DNA of 64,000 nt from Sternotherus odoratus (lineage: Eukaryota; Chordata; Testudines; Kinosternidae), in NCBI GenBank assembly GCA_032164245.1, contig JAVMKO010000010.1, positions 31,756,189 through 31,820,188 on the forward strand, given 5' to 3'. The notes beneath the pieces were generated by a model. That model was not told where the DNA came from and made no database searches. It saw nothing but the letters and a program-made list of their open reading frames with translations. This document shows positions 44,101 to 52,827 of the stretch, one piece after another. Each line of letters starts with the position of its first letter. Within the stretch, counting starts at the first letter, position 1. A program made the position numbers and the translations under genes.

Positions 44101-46447
44101 AGGAGAGGAGTGTTTGAATGCCAAACGCCCGGTGTTCGGCACGGAGGAGAGGAGTGTTTGAATGCCAAACGCCCGGTGTTCGGCAGGGAGGAGAGGAGTG
44201 TTTGAATGCCAAACGCCCGGTGTTCGGCACGGAGGAGAGGAGTGTTTGAATGCCAAACGCCCGGTGTTCGTCACGGAGGAGAGGAGTGTTTGAATGCCAA
44301 ACGCCCGGTGTTCGGCACGGAGGAGAGAAGTGTTTGAATGCCAGACGCCCGGTGTTCGGCACGGAGGAGAGGAGTGTTTGAATGCCAAACGCCCGGTGTT
44401 CGGCACGGAGGAGAGAAGTGTTTGAATGCCAAACGCCCGGTGTTCGGCACGGAGGAGAGAAGTGTTTGAATGCCAAACGCCCGGTGTTCGGCACGGAGGA
44501 GAGGAGTGTTTGAATGCCAAACGCCCGGTGTTCGGCACGGAGGAGAGGAGTGTTTGAATGCCAAACGCCCGGTGTTCGGCACGGAGGAGAGGAGTGTTTG
44601 AATGCCAAACGCCCGGTGTTCGGCACGGAGGAGAGGAGTGTTTGAATGCCAAACGCCCGGTGTTCGGCACGGAGGAGAGAAGTGTTTGAATGCCAAACGC
44701 CCGGTGTTCGGCACGGAGGAGAGGAGTGTTTGAATGCCAAACGCCCGGTGTTCGGCACGGAGGAGAGGAGTGTTTGAATGCCAAACGCCCGGTGTTCGGC
44801 AGGGAGGAGAGGAGTGTTTGAATGCCAAACGCCCGGTGTTCGGCACGGAGGAGAGGAGTGTTTGAATGCCAAACGCCCGGTGTTCGGCAGGGAGGAGAGA
44901 AGTGTTTGAATGCCAAACGCCCGGTGTTCGGCAGGGAGGAGAGGAGTGTTTGAATGCCAAACGCCCGGTGTTCGGCATGGAGGAGAGGAGTGTTTGAATG
45001 CCAAACGCCCGGTGTTCGGCAGGGAGGAGAGGAGTGTTTGAATGCCAAACGCCCGGTGTTCGGCACGGAGGAGAGGAGTGTTTGAATGCCAAACGCCCGG
45101 TGTTCGGCACGGAGGAGAGGAGTGTTTGAATGCCAGATGCCCGGTGTTCGGCACGGAGGAGAGGAGTGTTTGAATGCCAAACGCCCGGTGTTCAGCAGGG
45201 AGGAGAGGAGTGTTTGAATGCCAAACGCCCGGTGTTCGGCACAGAGGAGAGAAGTGTTTGAATGCCAAACGCCCGGTGTTCGGCACGGAGGAGAGGAGTG
45301 TTTGAATGCCAAACGCCCGGTGTTCGGCACGGAGGAGAGGAGTGTTTGAATGCCAAACGCCCGGTGTTCGGCACGGAGGAGAGGAGTGTTTGAATGTCAA
45401 ACGCCCGGTGTTCGGCACGGAGGAGAGGAGTGTTTGAATGCCAAACGCCCGGTGTTCGGCACGGAGGAGAGGAGTGTTTGAATGCCAAACGCCCGGTGTT
45501 CGGCAGGGAGGAGAGGAGTGTTTGAATGCCAAACGCCCGGTGTTCGGCAGGGAGGAGAGGAGTGTTTGAATGCCAAACGCCCGGTGTTCGGCACAGAGGG
45601 GAGGAGTGTTTGAATGCCAAACGCCCGGTGTTCGGCACAGAGGAGAGGAGTGTTTGAATGCCAAACGCCCGGTGTTCGGCACGGAGGAGAGGAGTGTTTG
45701 AATGCCAAACGCCCGGTGTTCGGCAGGGAGGAGAGGAGTGTTTGAATGCCAAACGCCCGGTGTTCGGCACGGAGGAGAGGAGTGTTTGAATGCCAAACGC
45801 CCGGTGTTCGGCACGGAGGAGAGAAGTGTTTGAATGCCAGACGCCCGGTGTTCGGCACGGAGGAGAGGAGTGTTTGAATGCCAAACGCCCGGTGTTTGGC
45901 ACGGAGGAGAGAAGTGTTTGAATGCCAAACGCCCGGTGTTCGGCACGGAGGAGAGGAGTGTTTGAATGCCAAACGCCCGGTGTTCGGCACGGAGGAGAGG
46001 AGTGTTTGAATGCCAAACGCCCGGTGTTCGGCACGGAGGAGAGGAGTGTTTGAATGCCAAACGCCCGGTGTTCGGCATGGAGGAGAGGAGTGTTTGAATG
46101 CCAAACGCCCGGTGTTCGGCAGGGAGGAGAGAAGTGTTTGAATGCCAAACGCCCGGTGTTCGGCAGGGAGGAGAGGAGTGTTTGAATGCCAAACGCCCGG
46201 TGTTCGGCATGGAGGAGAGGAGTGTTTGAATGCCAAACGCCCGGTGTTCGGCAGGGAGGAGAGGAGTGTTTGAATGCCAAACGCCCGGTGTTCGGCACGG
46301 AGGAGAGGAGTGTTTGAATGCCAAACGCCCGGTGTTCGGCACGGAGGAGAGGAGTGTTTGAATGCCAAACGCCCGGTGTTCGGCAGGGAGGAGAGGAGTG
46401 TTTGAATGCCAAACGCCCGGTGTTCGGCACGGAGGAGAGAAGTGTTT
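41124..46447. repeat. 44-bp CpG-rich minisatellite, 121 copies
   Basis: The unit starts GAATGCCAAACGCCCGGTGT, continues TCGGCACGGAGGAGAGGAGT and ends GTTT (44 bp). The array spans 5324 bp, exactly 121 x 44, so there is no net insertion or deletion. Variation is almost confined to a few sites: CGGCACGG / CAGGG / CACAG / CATGG, CGGC / CAGC, AAACGC / AGACGC, and GAGAGGAG / GAGAGAAG. The consensus holds four CpG per unit. Left flank is 'ccccatgggatct', right flank 'gccatcagattttgctcc', neither repeated. The minus strand is stop-free in all three frames (frame up to 1774 codons) simply because the unit has no stop on that strand. It is not evidence of a gene. Confidence 0.98.
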
Positions 46448-46852
46448 GGCCATCAGATTTTGCTCCATCTCTAAAACAAGGACTCAGGTCGCTTTTTTAT
46501 TTTGGAAACCAATCCCAACCAGGGCTGGCTCAGGTCCGGGTCCTAGTTTATGAAACTCAAAGCTTGCTCAGGTGGGATGAACCACTCCACCTTTGACCCT
46601 CTCTGACCCCAACGCACATAGCTGTGGATGGGAGGTGCCATTGGAGTTCATGGGCCACTATACACAGGGATATGTATTTTCATTTGGTGTCTTATGTCCA
46701 CTAGTGTATTGGTGGGGCTCAGGTCCCACAGATCATGGCTAGACAGGGAGTGCTGTAGGGCTTTGAAGCCCATACACAGATCTAAACATGTTGTGTTACT
46801 TAGCTGCATGCTCCTATTGTTAAACAGTGTTTCTATCACAACAATGTTCAGT

Positions 46853-47625
46853 GGCAGACAAAAGCTAACAGAATGTTGGAACTATTAGGACAGGGATTGA
46901 TAATAAGACAGACAATATCATATTGCTATATAAATCCACATTTTGAATATTGCATGCAGATCTGGTCGCCCCATCTCAGAAAAGACATATTAGAAATGGA
47001 AATGGTGCAGAGAAGAGAAACGACAAAAATGATTAGGGGTATGGAACAGCTTTCATATGAGGAAAGATTAATAACACTGGGACTTTTAGGCTTGCAAAAG
47101 AGAGAACTAAGGGGAGACATGATAGAGGTCTATAAAATCTTGACTGGTGTGGAGAAAGTACATCAGGAAGTGTTATTTATTCCTTCACATAATACAAGAA
47201 CTAGGGGTCATCAATTGAAATTAATAGGAAGCAGGTTTAAAACAAACAAAGGAAGTATTTATTCATGCAACACACAGAACAAACAAAAGGAAGTATTTTT
47301 TCCACACAACATACAGCAACCTGTGGAACTCATTGCCTGGGGATGTTGTGAAGGCCTACAACTGGGCTCAAAAAAGAATTAGATCAATTCATGGAGAATA
47401 GGTCCATCAGTGGCTATTAGCCAGGGTGGTCAGGGACGCACACCCTTGCTCTGTGCTAAACCTCTGACTGCCAGAAACTGGGAATGGATGACAGGGGATG
47501 GATCACTTGAGAACTGCCCTGTTCTGTTCATTCCTTCTGAAGCACCTGGCATTGGCCACTGTCAGAAGACAGGATACTGGGCTAGATGGACCATTGGGAG
47601 CTAAAACTCAGAATTTGGCTAGATA
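46853..47625 (+). mobile_element. CR1 LINE 3' end with reverse-transcriptase C-terminal frame
   Basis: A nearly open frame (46873-47382) reads [20 protein letters not shown], then [20 protein letters not shown] and [20 protein letters not shown]. These are the conserved C-terminal part of the CR1 reverse transcriptase, which copies CR1 RNA. A duplicated 'aaacaaacaaaggaagtatt' type block at about 47238-47300 adds extra sequence. The 3' UTR follows with 'ggctattagccaggg' and 'ggcattggccactgtcagaa', and ends at 'gggctagatggaccattggg'. It is 5'-truncated, as most CR1 copies are. Confidence 0.9.
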
Positions 47626-47817
47626 CTAAAAATCATGGATTTAACAAAGACACTGGATTTGTGGCTTATTACAACATTCTGTAACCCACTAAACTGCATT
47701 TTCTGTCATGACTGCAGAGGTGCTAACTGGCCACTTCACCTTGAGGTCCTTTGAAATGTGTGTTAATTACTTATGCTAAACAATCTGTTCCACCTTGTAT
47801 TTAGCTGTGACACTTTG

Positions 47818-48077
47818 GGCCTGGCTACACTGGAAACAGCTAAGCGCTGCTGCGGAAACGCTCCCGTGGCAGTGCTTTGAAGTGCGAGTGTGGTTGCGCG
47901 CGCGAGAGACTCCTGGTAATCCACCTCCACGAGGGGATTAGCTCCGAGCGCTGCGAGCCCGGCTCAGAGTCTGTCCATACTAGTGCCTTAAAGCATACTT
48001 GTGCGCTCAGCGGGTGATTTTTCACACTCCTGAGCCAGCAAGTTAGAGCGTTGTAAAATGTCAGTGTAGCCAAGCCC
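47818..48077. mobile_element. MITE with 'GGGCYTGGCTACACTG' ends
   Basis: Left end GGGCCTGGCTACACTG; right end on minus GGGCTTGGCTACACTG. The length is 260 bp, the interior GC-rich and CpG-rich, with no coding frame of note. Part of the interior ('tttttcacactcctgag') resembles the MITE at 13825-14066, so the two may be related. Confidence 0.8.
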
Positions 48078-48093
48078 TTTGAGTACATCTCCC

Positions 48094-48182
48094 AGACCTG
48101 AAGAAGAGCTCTGTATAAACTCAAAAGCCTGTCTCTCTGTCCAACAAATATTGGTCCAGTAACAGATATTACCTCTCTCACC
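48094..48182 (+). mobile_element. Terminal fragment of the Penelope-type repeat
   Basis: 'cctgaagaagagctctgtat', 'aactcaaaagcctgtctctc', 'tattggtccagtaacagata'. Same family as 12235-12366. It directly follows the MITE at 47818-48077. Confidence 0.5.
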
Positions 48183-49145
48183 TTCCCTCCCCATTCTTAA
48201 GGGCAGATTAGCTCATCTGCACACTACCCTAGTTCTGCTTGATACCTGCTGATGAAGGCAGCAATGATTAGCTGGCTTGTCCAACTCATCTCTCTCTTGC
48301 AAGGTCACAAGTAACACATATTGGCAAACCTTGGCTAAGCCATCAGGGCCTCTCTCGTCTCTAGATTTGCAAACCCTGCTTCCTGGGGTCTAAGGCAAAG
48401 ATGAGAAAACTAGACAGAGTCTGCAATCCCCAACAGGAGAACTCCAGGAGCTTTGGCAGATCAAATGAGGAGAAATTATTTTCAGACAGTGGATGTCCTT
48501 CTTAACCTTCTGCCTGGTTACTCCTCTGCACTCATTACAGCCTCAGCCTCATGTCCCGGATTTTAATGTCCAACAGAGCCGATGGATATAACCCGAGGCA
48601 TGAGGTGTGCACCCAGAGAACTACTTGGGTGCTCAGTTGCAAGGCACAGAGGGCCCCTCCAGGGTGCTCTTTGATGACATGCACACACCTGCTCAGACAG
48701 CTACACTTTGAGGAGGACTCAGCATGCACACTGACAGGGCAAACAATGCATAACCATGTGGGCTGGGCAAGTTACTCCTTTGCGGGAGCTGGGGATTGTG
48801 CTGTAGAAGCCGAAGCAGCGAAGCACTCAAAGAAGAAAGGAGCTGGCACACACCTTGCTCCTGAACTGCAGCAACTGGCACTAGGAGTCAGCATTGAGGC
48901 TGATGATTTGGGGGATCAGTCTGCACAACCGAAGAACTGTGGTTGATGTTATGTAGTTGTTACTATTAAAATTGCTGTATCACAGAATTTCTCTAGGTCC
49001 ATGCATCCACCATGGTTTACCAGCCTGAAAGCTTCCTTCTCCCCCGACTGCGGACAACAGGGGGAGTATTTCATTCTGAATTGCCGGTCAGTAGATCTGC
49101 TAAAAGGAGTTAAGAAGACACATCCTCCTCTGGGCTGAGGGGAGC
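48183..49145. other. No gene seen
   Basis: Unassigned DNA. An open plus-strand frame at 48551-48946 (131 codons) has no recognised domain or splice context. Confidence 0.4.
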
Positions 49146-49159
49146 CTATTTAAATCCTG
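49146..49159. repeat. Left target-site duplication of the PLE insertion
   Basis: CTATTTAAATCCTG, identical to 50431-50444, directly outside the two ends of the element. Confidence 0.9.
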
Positions 49160-49208
49160 AGGTAACAAAGTCCTGTGGCACCTTAAAGACTAACTATAAA
49201 GTTTTGAA

Positions 49209-49248
49209 GCATGAGCTTTCGTGGGCTAATACCCACTTCGTCGGATGC
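49209..49248 (-). ncRNA. Hammerhead-like motif in the left PLE copy
   Basis: On the minus strand: GCAT, then CCGACGA, stem GTGGG, loop, CCCAC, then GAAA, then GCTC and ATGC. This has the order of a hammerhead ribozyme core (CUGANGA, stem II, GAAA) with U4 replaced by C, and GCAT/ATGC can pair around it. Hammerhead motifs are known from PLE terminal sequences. Cleavage activity cannot be judged from sequence alone. Confidence 0.4.
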
Positions 49249-49351
49249 AAGCAGTGGAAGTGTCCAGAGGCAGGTATAGAAAAGTAGGCAAGAACCAGGT
49301 GGGAGGTAAAAAGGTTAGTCCAATTAGGCTGAACCAGCTTGTTATCTCCGA

Positions 49352-50030
49352 TCAGGGAGGGTGGATTATTCTTCTAGCATTTGAATGGGGGGGGGGGGGG
49401 TGAACATGGAGAGAGGAGAAACTATTTCTGTAATTAGCAAGCCATTGTAGGTCTTTGTTCAATCCGAGATTGTTTATGTTGAATTTGCAAATGAATTGTA
49501 GCTCTGCAGTTTCCCTTTGCAGTCTGGACTTGAAGTTTTTTTGCTGCAGTATGGTGACTTTTAAATCTGTAATTGTGTGTCCAGGCAGGTTGAAGTGTTC
49601 TCCTACAGGTTTTTGTATATTGCCATTCCTAGTATCTGATTTGTGTCCATTTATCCTTTTTCGTAGGGACTGTCCAGTTTGGCCGATGTACATAGCAGAG
49701 GGACACTGGTGGCATATAATGGCATATATGACATTGGTTGATGTGCAGGTGAATGAACCAGTGATGGTATGGTTGATCTGGTTAGGTCCTGTGATGGTGT
49801 TGCTGGTGTAGATATGTGGACAGAGTTGGCATCGAGGTTTGTTGCATGGATTGGTTCCTGAGTTGGAGTTATTGTGGTGCAGTGTGCTGTTGCTGGTGAG
49901 AATTTGTTTAAGGTTGGCAGGTTGTCTGTGTGCCAGGACTGGCCTTCCTCCTAAGGCCTGTGGAAGTGAGGGATTATTGTCCAGGATGGGTTGTAGGTCA
50001 CTGATGATGCGTTGCAGAGGTTTTAACTGA
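49352..50030 (-). pseudogene. PLE C-terminal GIY-YIG endonuclease domain, 5'-truncated
   Basis: The minus-strand frame is open from about 50030 down to the stop next to 49352, without an early ATG. It begins QRIISDLQPILDNNPSLP, then has a Cys-rich motif CNKPRCQLCPH (about 49855-49820) like the zinc-binding segment before the PLE nuclease. Next come VIYAIICHQCPSAMYIGQTG and RKRINGHKSDTR (about 49720-49640): the GIY-YIG core with the conserved Arg, then PVGEHFNLPGHTITDLKVTI. The nuclease would nick the target DNA for target-primed reverse transcription. All of this is in one uninterrupted frame, so the copy is fairly young. The reverse transcriptase half is missing. The tail 'PPPP' comes from the G-run at 49387-49400. 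Confidence 0.88.
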
Positions 50031-50305
50031 GGACGAAACTGCAGAGCTACAATTCATTTGCAAATTCAACACAAACAATCTCGGATTGAACAAAGACCTA
50101 GACCTACAATGGCTTGCTAATTACAGAAATAGTTTCTCCTCTCTCCATGTTCACACCCCCCCCCCCCATTCAAATGCTAGAAGAATAACCCACCCTCCCT
50201 GATCGGAGATAACAAGCTGGTTCAGCCTAATTGGACTAACCTTTTTACCTCCCACCTGGTTCTTGCCTACTTTTCTATACCTGCCTCTGGACACTTCCAC
50301 TGCTT

Positions 50306-50345
50306 GCATCCGACAAAGTGGGTATTAGCCCACGAAAGCTTATGC
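50306..50345 (+). ncRNA. Hammerhead-like motif in the right PLE copy, core damaged
   Basis: Same layout as in the left copy, but the core reads CCGACAA instead of CCGACGA, a G to A change at a CpG. Stem GTGGG/CCCAC and GAAA are intact. Confidence 0.35.
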
Positions 50346-50430
50346 TTCAAAACTTTATAGTTAGTCTTTAAGGTGCCACAGGACTTTGTTACCTCTGCTA
50401 TTCCAGACTAACACGGCTACCTCTCTGATT

Positions 50431-50444
50431 CTATTTAAATCCTG
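50431..50444. repeat. Right target-site duplication of the PLE insertion
   Basis: CTATTTAAATCCTG, identical to 49146-49159. Confidence 0.9.
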
Positions 50445-50844
50445 GGATGGTGGGAGGAGCCTACCAAAACAACAGAAGCCCCCTCCTCCTGAGATCAGAG
50501 AGGGGCCACAGAACTCCGAACACAAAGGAACCGGCCTATGTGAATCTGGGAAGCATGGGCAGAACCCACCTAAGACAAAAGCCCCTCCTCCCTGTCACCG
50601 CACAAGGCCAGCTGCTCCTGAGATTCTGTTTCCAGCCTTGGTGAGTGCATCAGCTTCCTGGGTTAGGCCTCTTGCCTGCTCCAGTGCTGTAGTGGAGTCC
50701 TGGGAGTCTCCCACTCAGACCCGGACTCAGTTACAGCCCCGTGTGCCAGATGGGCTTGCTCAACGGGCCTGACTGGGCTCGTGGCCTGCAGGATGTCTCT
50801 TTGGGAGCTATGATCAGCAGAGAATACAGGGACTCAAAGCAGCC

Positions 50845-51024
50845 TGTGGTGTTTTAAATGCTGCTTGTAATTATTAGAAGTGGGAGTCTGTAGGACAGGA
50901 AACAGGGAGGAGTTGAGTCTAGGCTGAGTGAGAGCTACAGAGGGTGCAGCAGCAGCAGCAGCTTTGTAAAGAGGTTTCACTGTTGTTAAATAAAGCCCGG
51001 TGAAGTTTGCTTGCTGATACAACA
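50845..51024 (+). repeat. 5' LTR of the Gypsy-type element
   Basis: Starts TGTGGTGTTTTAAATGCTGC and ends TGATACAACA. It contains a (CAG)n run at about 50947-50961 and a poly(A) signal AATAAA at 50989-50994. Confidence 0.88.
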
Positions 51025-51026
51025 TT

Positions 51027-51569
51027 GTGGCGATGAGGATGGATCTTCTGCCTCTGAAACCACTTGCACCCTTTCTGCAAAGCCCAGGTGAGCCTCCAAT
51101 TGCTTTTACTGCCTGGATCCGTATGTTTGAGACTTATCTGCTTGCAATCAGTGCTACAGAGATCTTTGAAGTAAGAAAGCTTGCTCTGCTAATCCACTGC
51201 CTTGGAGCAGAAGGGCAGCGTATATTTTACACTTTTCCCCTTGCAGATGATAAATATGAGACTGCACTCACTGCATTAAAGAACTTCTTTGTGCCAAAAG
51301 TGAATGTAGTAGCTAATCGCTACAGATTTTGCCAGCATGAGCAGAAACCAGGGGAGACTATCATGCAGTATATTGCTTCTCTGAGGAGCCTGATTGTGAC
51401 TTGTGACTTTGGGAATATGGCAGATGAGATGATTAGAGACCAGCTCATTGAGAAAACAACCATCCTTCGTGTAAGAGAACGCTTACTTCTAGAACCACAA
51501 CTTACACTGGAAAAAGCAATAACCATTGCTACCCACATTGAGTCAGCTATAGCAGGAACCAAAGTTTGA
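51027..51569 (+). CDS. Gag polyprotein of the Gypsy-type element
   Basis: A 180-codon frame beginning two bases inside the 5' LTR boundary and uninterrupted to TGA at 51567-51569. The likely biological start is the first or third Met (51027 or 51039). The sequence is of retrotransposon-gag (capsid) type: a FTAWIRMFETYLLA-like N-terminal helix, KLALLIHCLGAEGQRIF, YETALTALKNFF and then FCQHEQKPGETIMQYIASLR. These are the core blocks of the Ty3/Gypsy capsid fold, related to host-domesticated capsids such as ARC/PEG10-type proteins. It ends before any CCHC zinc knuckle, so RNA packaging would be impaired. It forms the particle shell in the complete element. Freedom from stops in an otherwise deleted copy is notable; 180 codons can remain open by chance in a moderately young element. 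Confidence 0.88.
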   Translation: MAMRMDLLPLKPLAPFLQSPGEPPIAFTAWIRMFETYLLAISATEIFEVRKLALLIHCLGAEGQRIFYTFPLADDKYETALTALKNFFVPKVNVVANRYRFCQHEQKPGETIMQYIASLRSLIVTCDFGNMADEMIRDQLIEKTTILRVRERLLLEPQLTLEKAITIATHIESAIAGTKV

Positions 51570-51639
51570 GTGTGGCTCCTTTGTTAGAAAAAGAAAACCT
51601 GAATTTTATGCAAAGGGGACCATAAATTCACATCTTCTC

Positions 51640-51870
51640 TTAAAACCTCCGTGAAGAAGGGCCCCTACACCTATTGACTTTCTGATGGGTGGGTATGGAA
51701 TGCTTCTTATCTTGCACCTGCCTATGCACCAAGAGGAGATTATGCCAACACCCAGTCTGCATTGGATGACTTCACTGTAATACCAACACAAGAAGATATT
51801 GCACTGGAACCGGGGTTCGAGAGACGGTCTGTCAGACCCAGATGACCACCTATCTGGACTAAAGACTATG
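51640..51870 (+). pseudogene. Relic of the pol C-terminus of the Gypsy-type element
   Basis: After gag, two deleted pieces lead into a frame reading FERRSVRPR then TGA then PPIWTKDYV (about 51818-51874). This resembles the Arg-rich RRSxRxRRPP...LQDYV end typical of Ty3/Gypsy integrase C-terminal tails. The TGA sits where Arg is expected (CGA to TGA). The catalytic parts of pol are absent. Confidence 0.6.
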
Positions 51871-51980
51871 TTATGTAGTGTTTTCAGTGTATTAGTTCTG
51901 CCAGTAGTATAGTGTCTTGTTCCCTATTTGTTGCTGTGATTAGAATAACAGTGTTTATTTTAATTGAGAGAGTTTCTTAA

Positions 51981-51992
51981 GAGAGGAGGGAA
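51981..51992 (+). other. Polypurine tract of the Gypsy-type element
   Basis: GAGAGGAGGGAA abuts the 3' LTR start, as needed to prime plus-strand DNA synthesis. Confidence 0.85.
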
Positions 51993-52189
51993 TGTCGTGT
52001 TTTAGATGCTGCTTGTCATTATTACAAGTGGGAGTCTGTAGGACAGGAAACAGGATGGAGGGGGAGGAGTTGAGTCTATGCTGAGTGAGAGCTACACAGG
52101 GTGCAGCCGCAGCAGCTTTGTAAAGAGGTTTCACTGTTGTTAAATAAAGCCTGGTGAAGTTTGTTAGTACCTTGCTTGCTGATACAATG
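51993..52189 (+). repeat. 3' LTR of the Gypsy-type element
   Basis: Starts TGTCGTGTTTTAGATGCTGC and ends TGATACAATG. It has an extra 'ggaggggg'-like insert near 52055 and 'tagtacctt' near 52165 compared with the 5' LTR. Poly(A) signal AATAAA at 52143-52148. Confidence 0.88.
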
Positions 52190-52688
52190 CAGCCTTTTCA
52201 AAACAAAGTTGTGTTTAATCTCAATAGCAGGAACAAAGGATAGCAAGAGAAAGGACAACAAAACAGTATGTGCCTATCTGTCTTAGCTAAGGCTTAGGTA
52301 GGCCTTGCCTTTGCAGACACTGACATTTCTAGAGCCTGGGGTTCAGTCTTCTTCCCCATAATCCCTGAGTCTTCCCCCCCACTGTGCTCCAGAGGCTCTA
52401 TAGTTAGCAGTCCCACTGCTCCTTGGTCTAATTCCCCATCTGAAGGTTCCCCCTTCATGGTTATCAGCTAGGACCTTCCACAGGAGTTACCAACCACACA
52501 GCTGATCCGCATCTGATGCCAACAGCAGATCTAATGGTCTGAGCATGGTCGCAGGTAAATTTCAAAGGTCAGGATGCCTGCATTGTCCTGTTCAGTATCA
52601 GTGAATAGGGCAATCTGAAGCTGTTGTCCCTTTTTCTATGAATGTGCAAGTACCTCCTCCTGGAATTAACTCCCAGTAATCATATATA

Positions 52689-52825
52689 CCCTGTTTCCCC
52701 GAAAGTAAGACATCCCCCGAAAATAAGACGTACTTCCAGTTTTGCCTCTCGCTGTAATATAATGTAATGTAATTTTGGGAGCAAAAATTAATATAAGACA
52801 TTGTCTTATTTTCGGGGAAACACGG
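52689..52825. mobile_element. Mariner-like MITE, short form (137 bp)
   Basis: Ends CCCTGTTTCCCCGAAAGTAA and, on minus, CCGTGTTTCCCCGAAAATAA, flanked by TA (52687-52688 and 52826-52827). It shares subterminal 'cttccagttttgcctctcg' and 'tgggagcaaaaattaatata' with the long element at 30009-31374, so it is a deletion form of the same family. Confidence 0.92.
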
Positions 52826-52827
52826 TA

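Larger units (their letters stand above)
49160..50430. mobile_element. Penelope-like retroelement (PLE), inverted twin insertion
   Basis: Two copies of the PLE 3' part face each other. The left copy (about 49160-50033) is on the minus strand and reaches upstream into the endonuclease domain. The right copy (about 50036-50430) is on the plus strand and starts inside the endonuclease coding region. Segments 49160-49520 and 50036-50401 are inverted copies with few differences. The right copy has about 30 bp more at its end ('cagactaacacggctacctc'). Identical 14-bp duplications flank the whole unit, so both halves arrived in one event. PLEs encode a reverse transcriptase plus a GIY-YIG endonuclease and are known for odd terminal arrangements. 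Here only the endonuclease part remains. Confidence 0.93.
50840..52194 (+). mobile_element. Internally deleted Ty3/Gypsy-type LTR retrotransposon (gag only)
   Basis: Two LTRs (50845-51024 and 51993-52189) enclose 968 bp. A 5-bp duplication CAGCC flanks the element (50840-50844 and 52190-52194). A purine tract GAGAGGAGGGAA lies directly before the 3' LTR, and a primer-binding-site-like TGTGGCGATGAGG directly after the 5' LTR. The interior holds an intact gag frame and a relic of the end of pol. Protease, reverse transcriptase, RNase H and most of integrase are absent, so it depends on a complete relative. LTRs differ by several substitutions and a few small indels, so the insertion is not recent. 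Confidence 0.9.

Noticed and set aside
41124..46447. CRISPR array or satellite centromere
   Set aside because: Units are contiguous without unique spacers, and the 44-bp GC-rich unit is minisatellite-like. The host is a vertebrate.
41144..46468. A 1774-codon protein and several nested frames of 186-676 codons on the minus strand
   Set aside because: All are readings of the same stop-free 44-bp minisatellite unit; no promoter, splice sites or non-repeat coding sequence supports a gene.
50386..50772. 128-codon plus-strand frame after the PLE
   Set aside because: It begins inside the PLE end and crosses the target duplication into unique DNA; no protein features.
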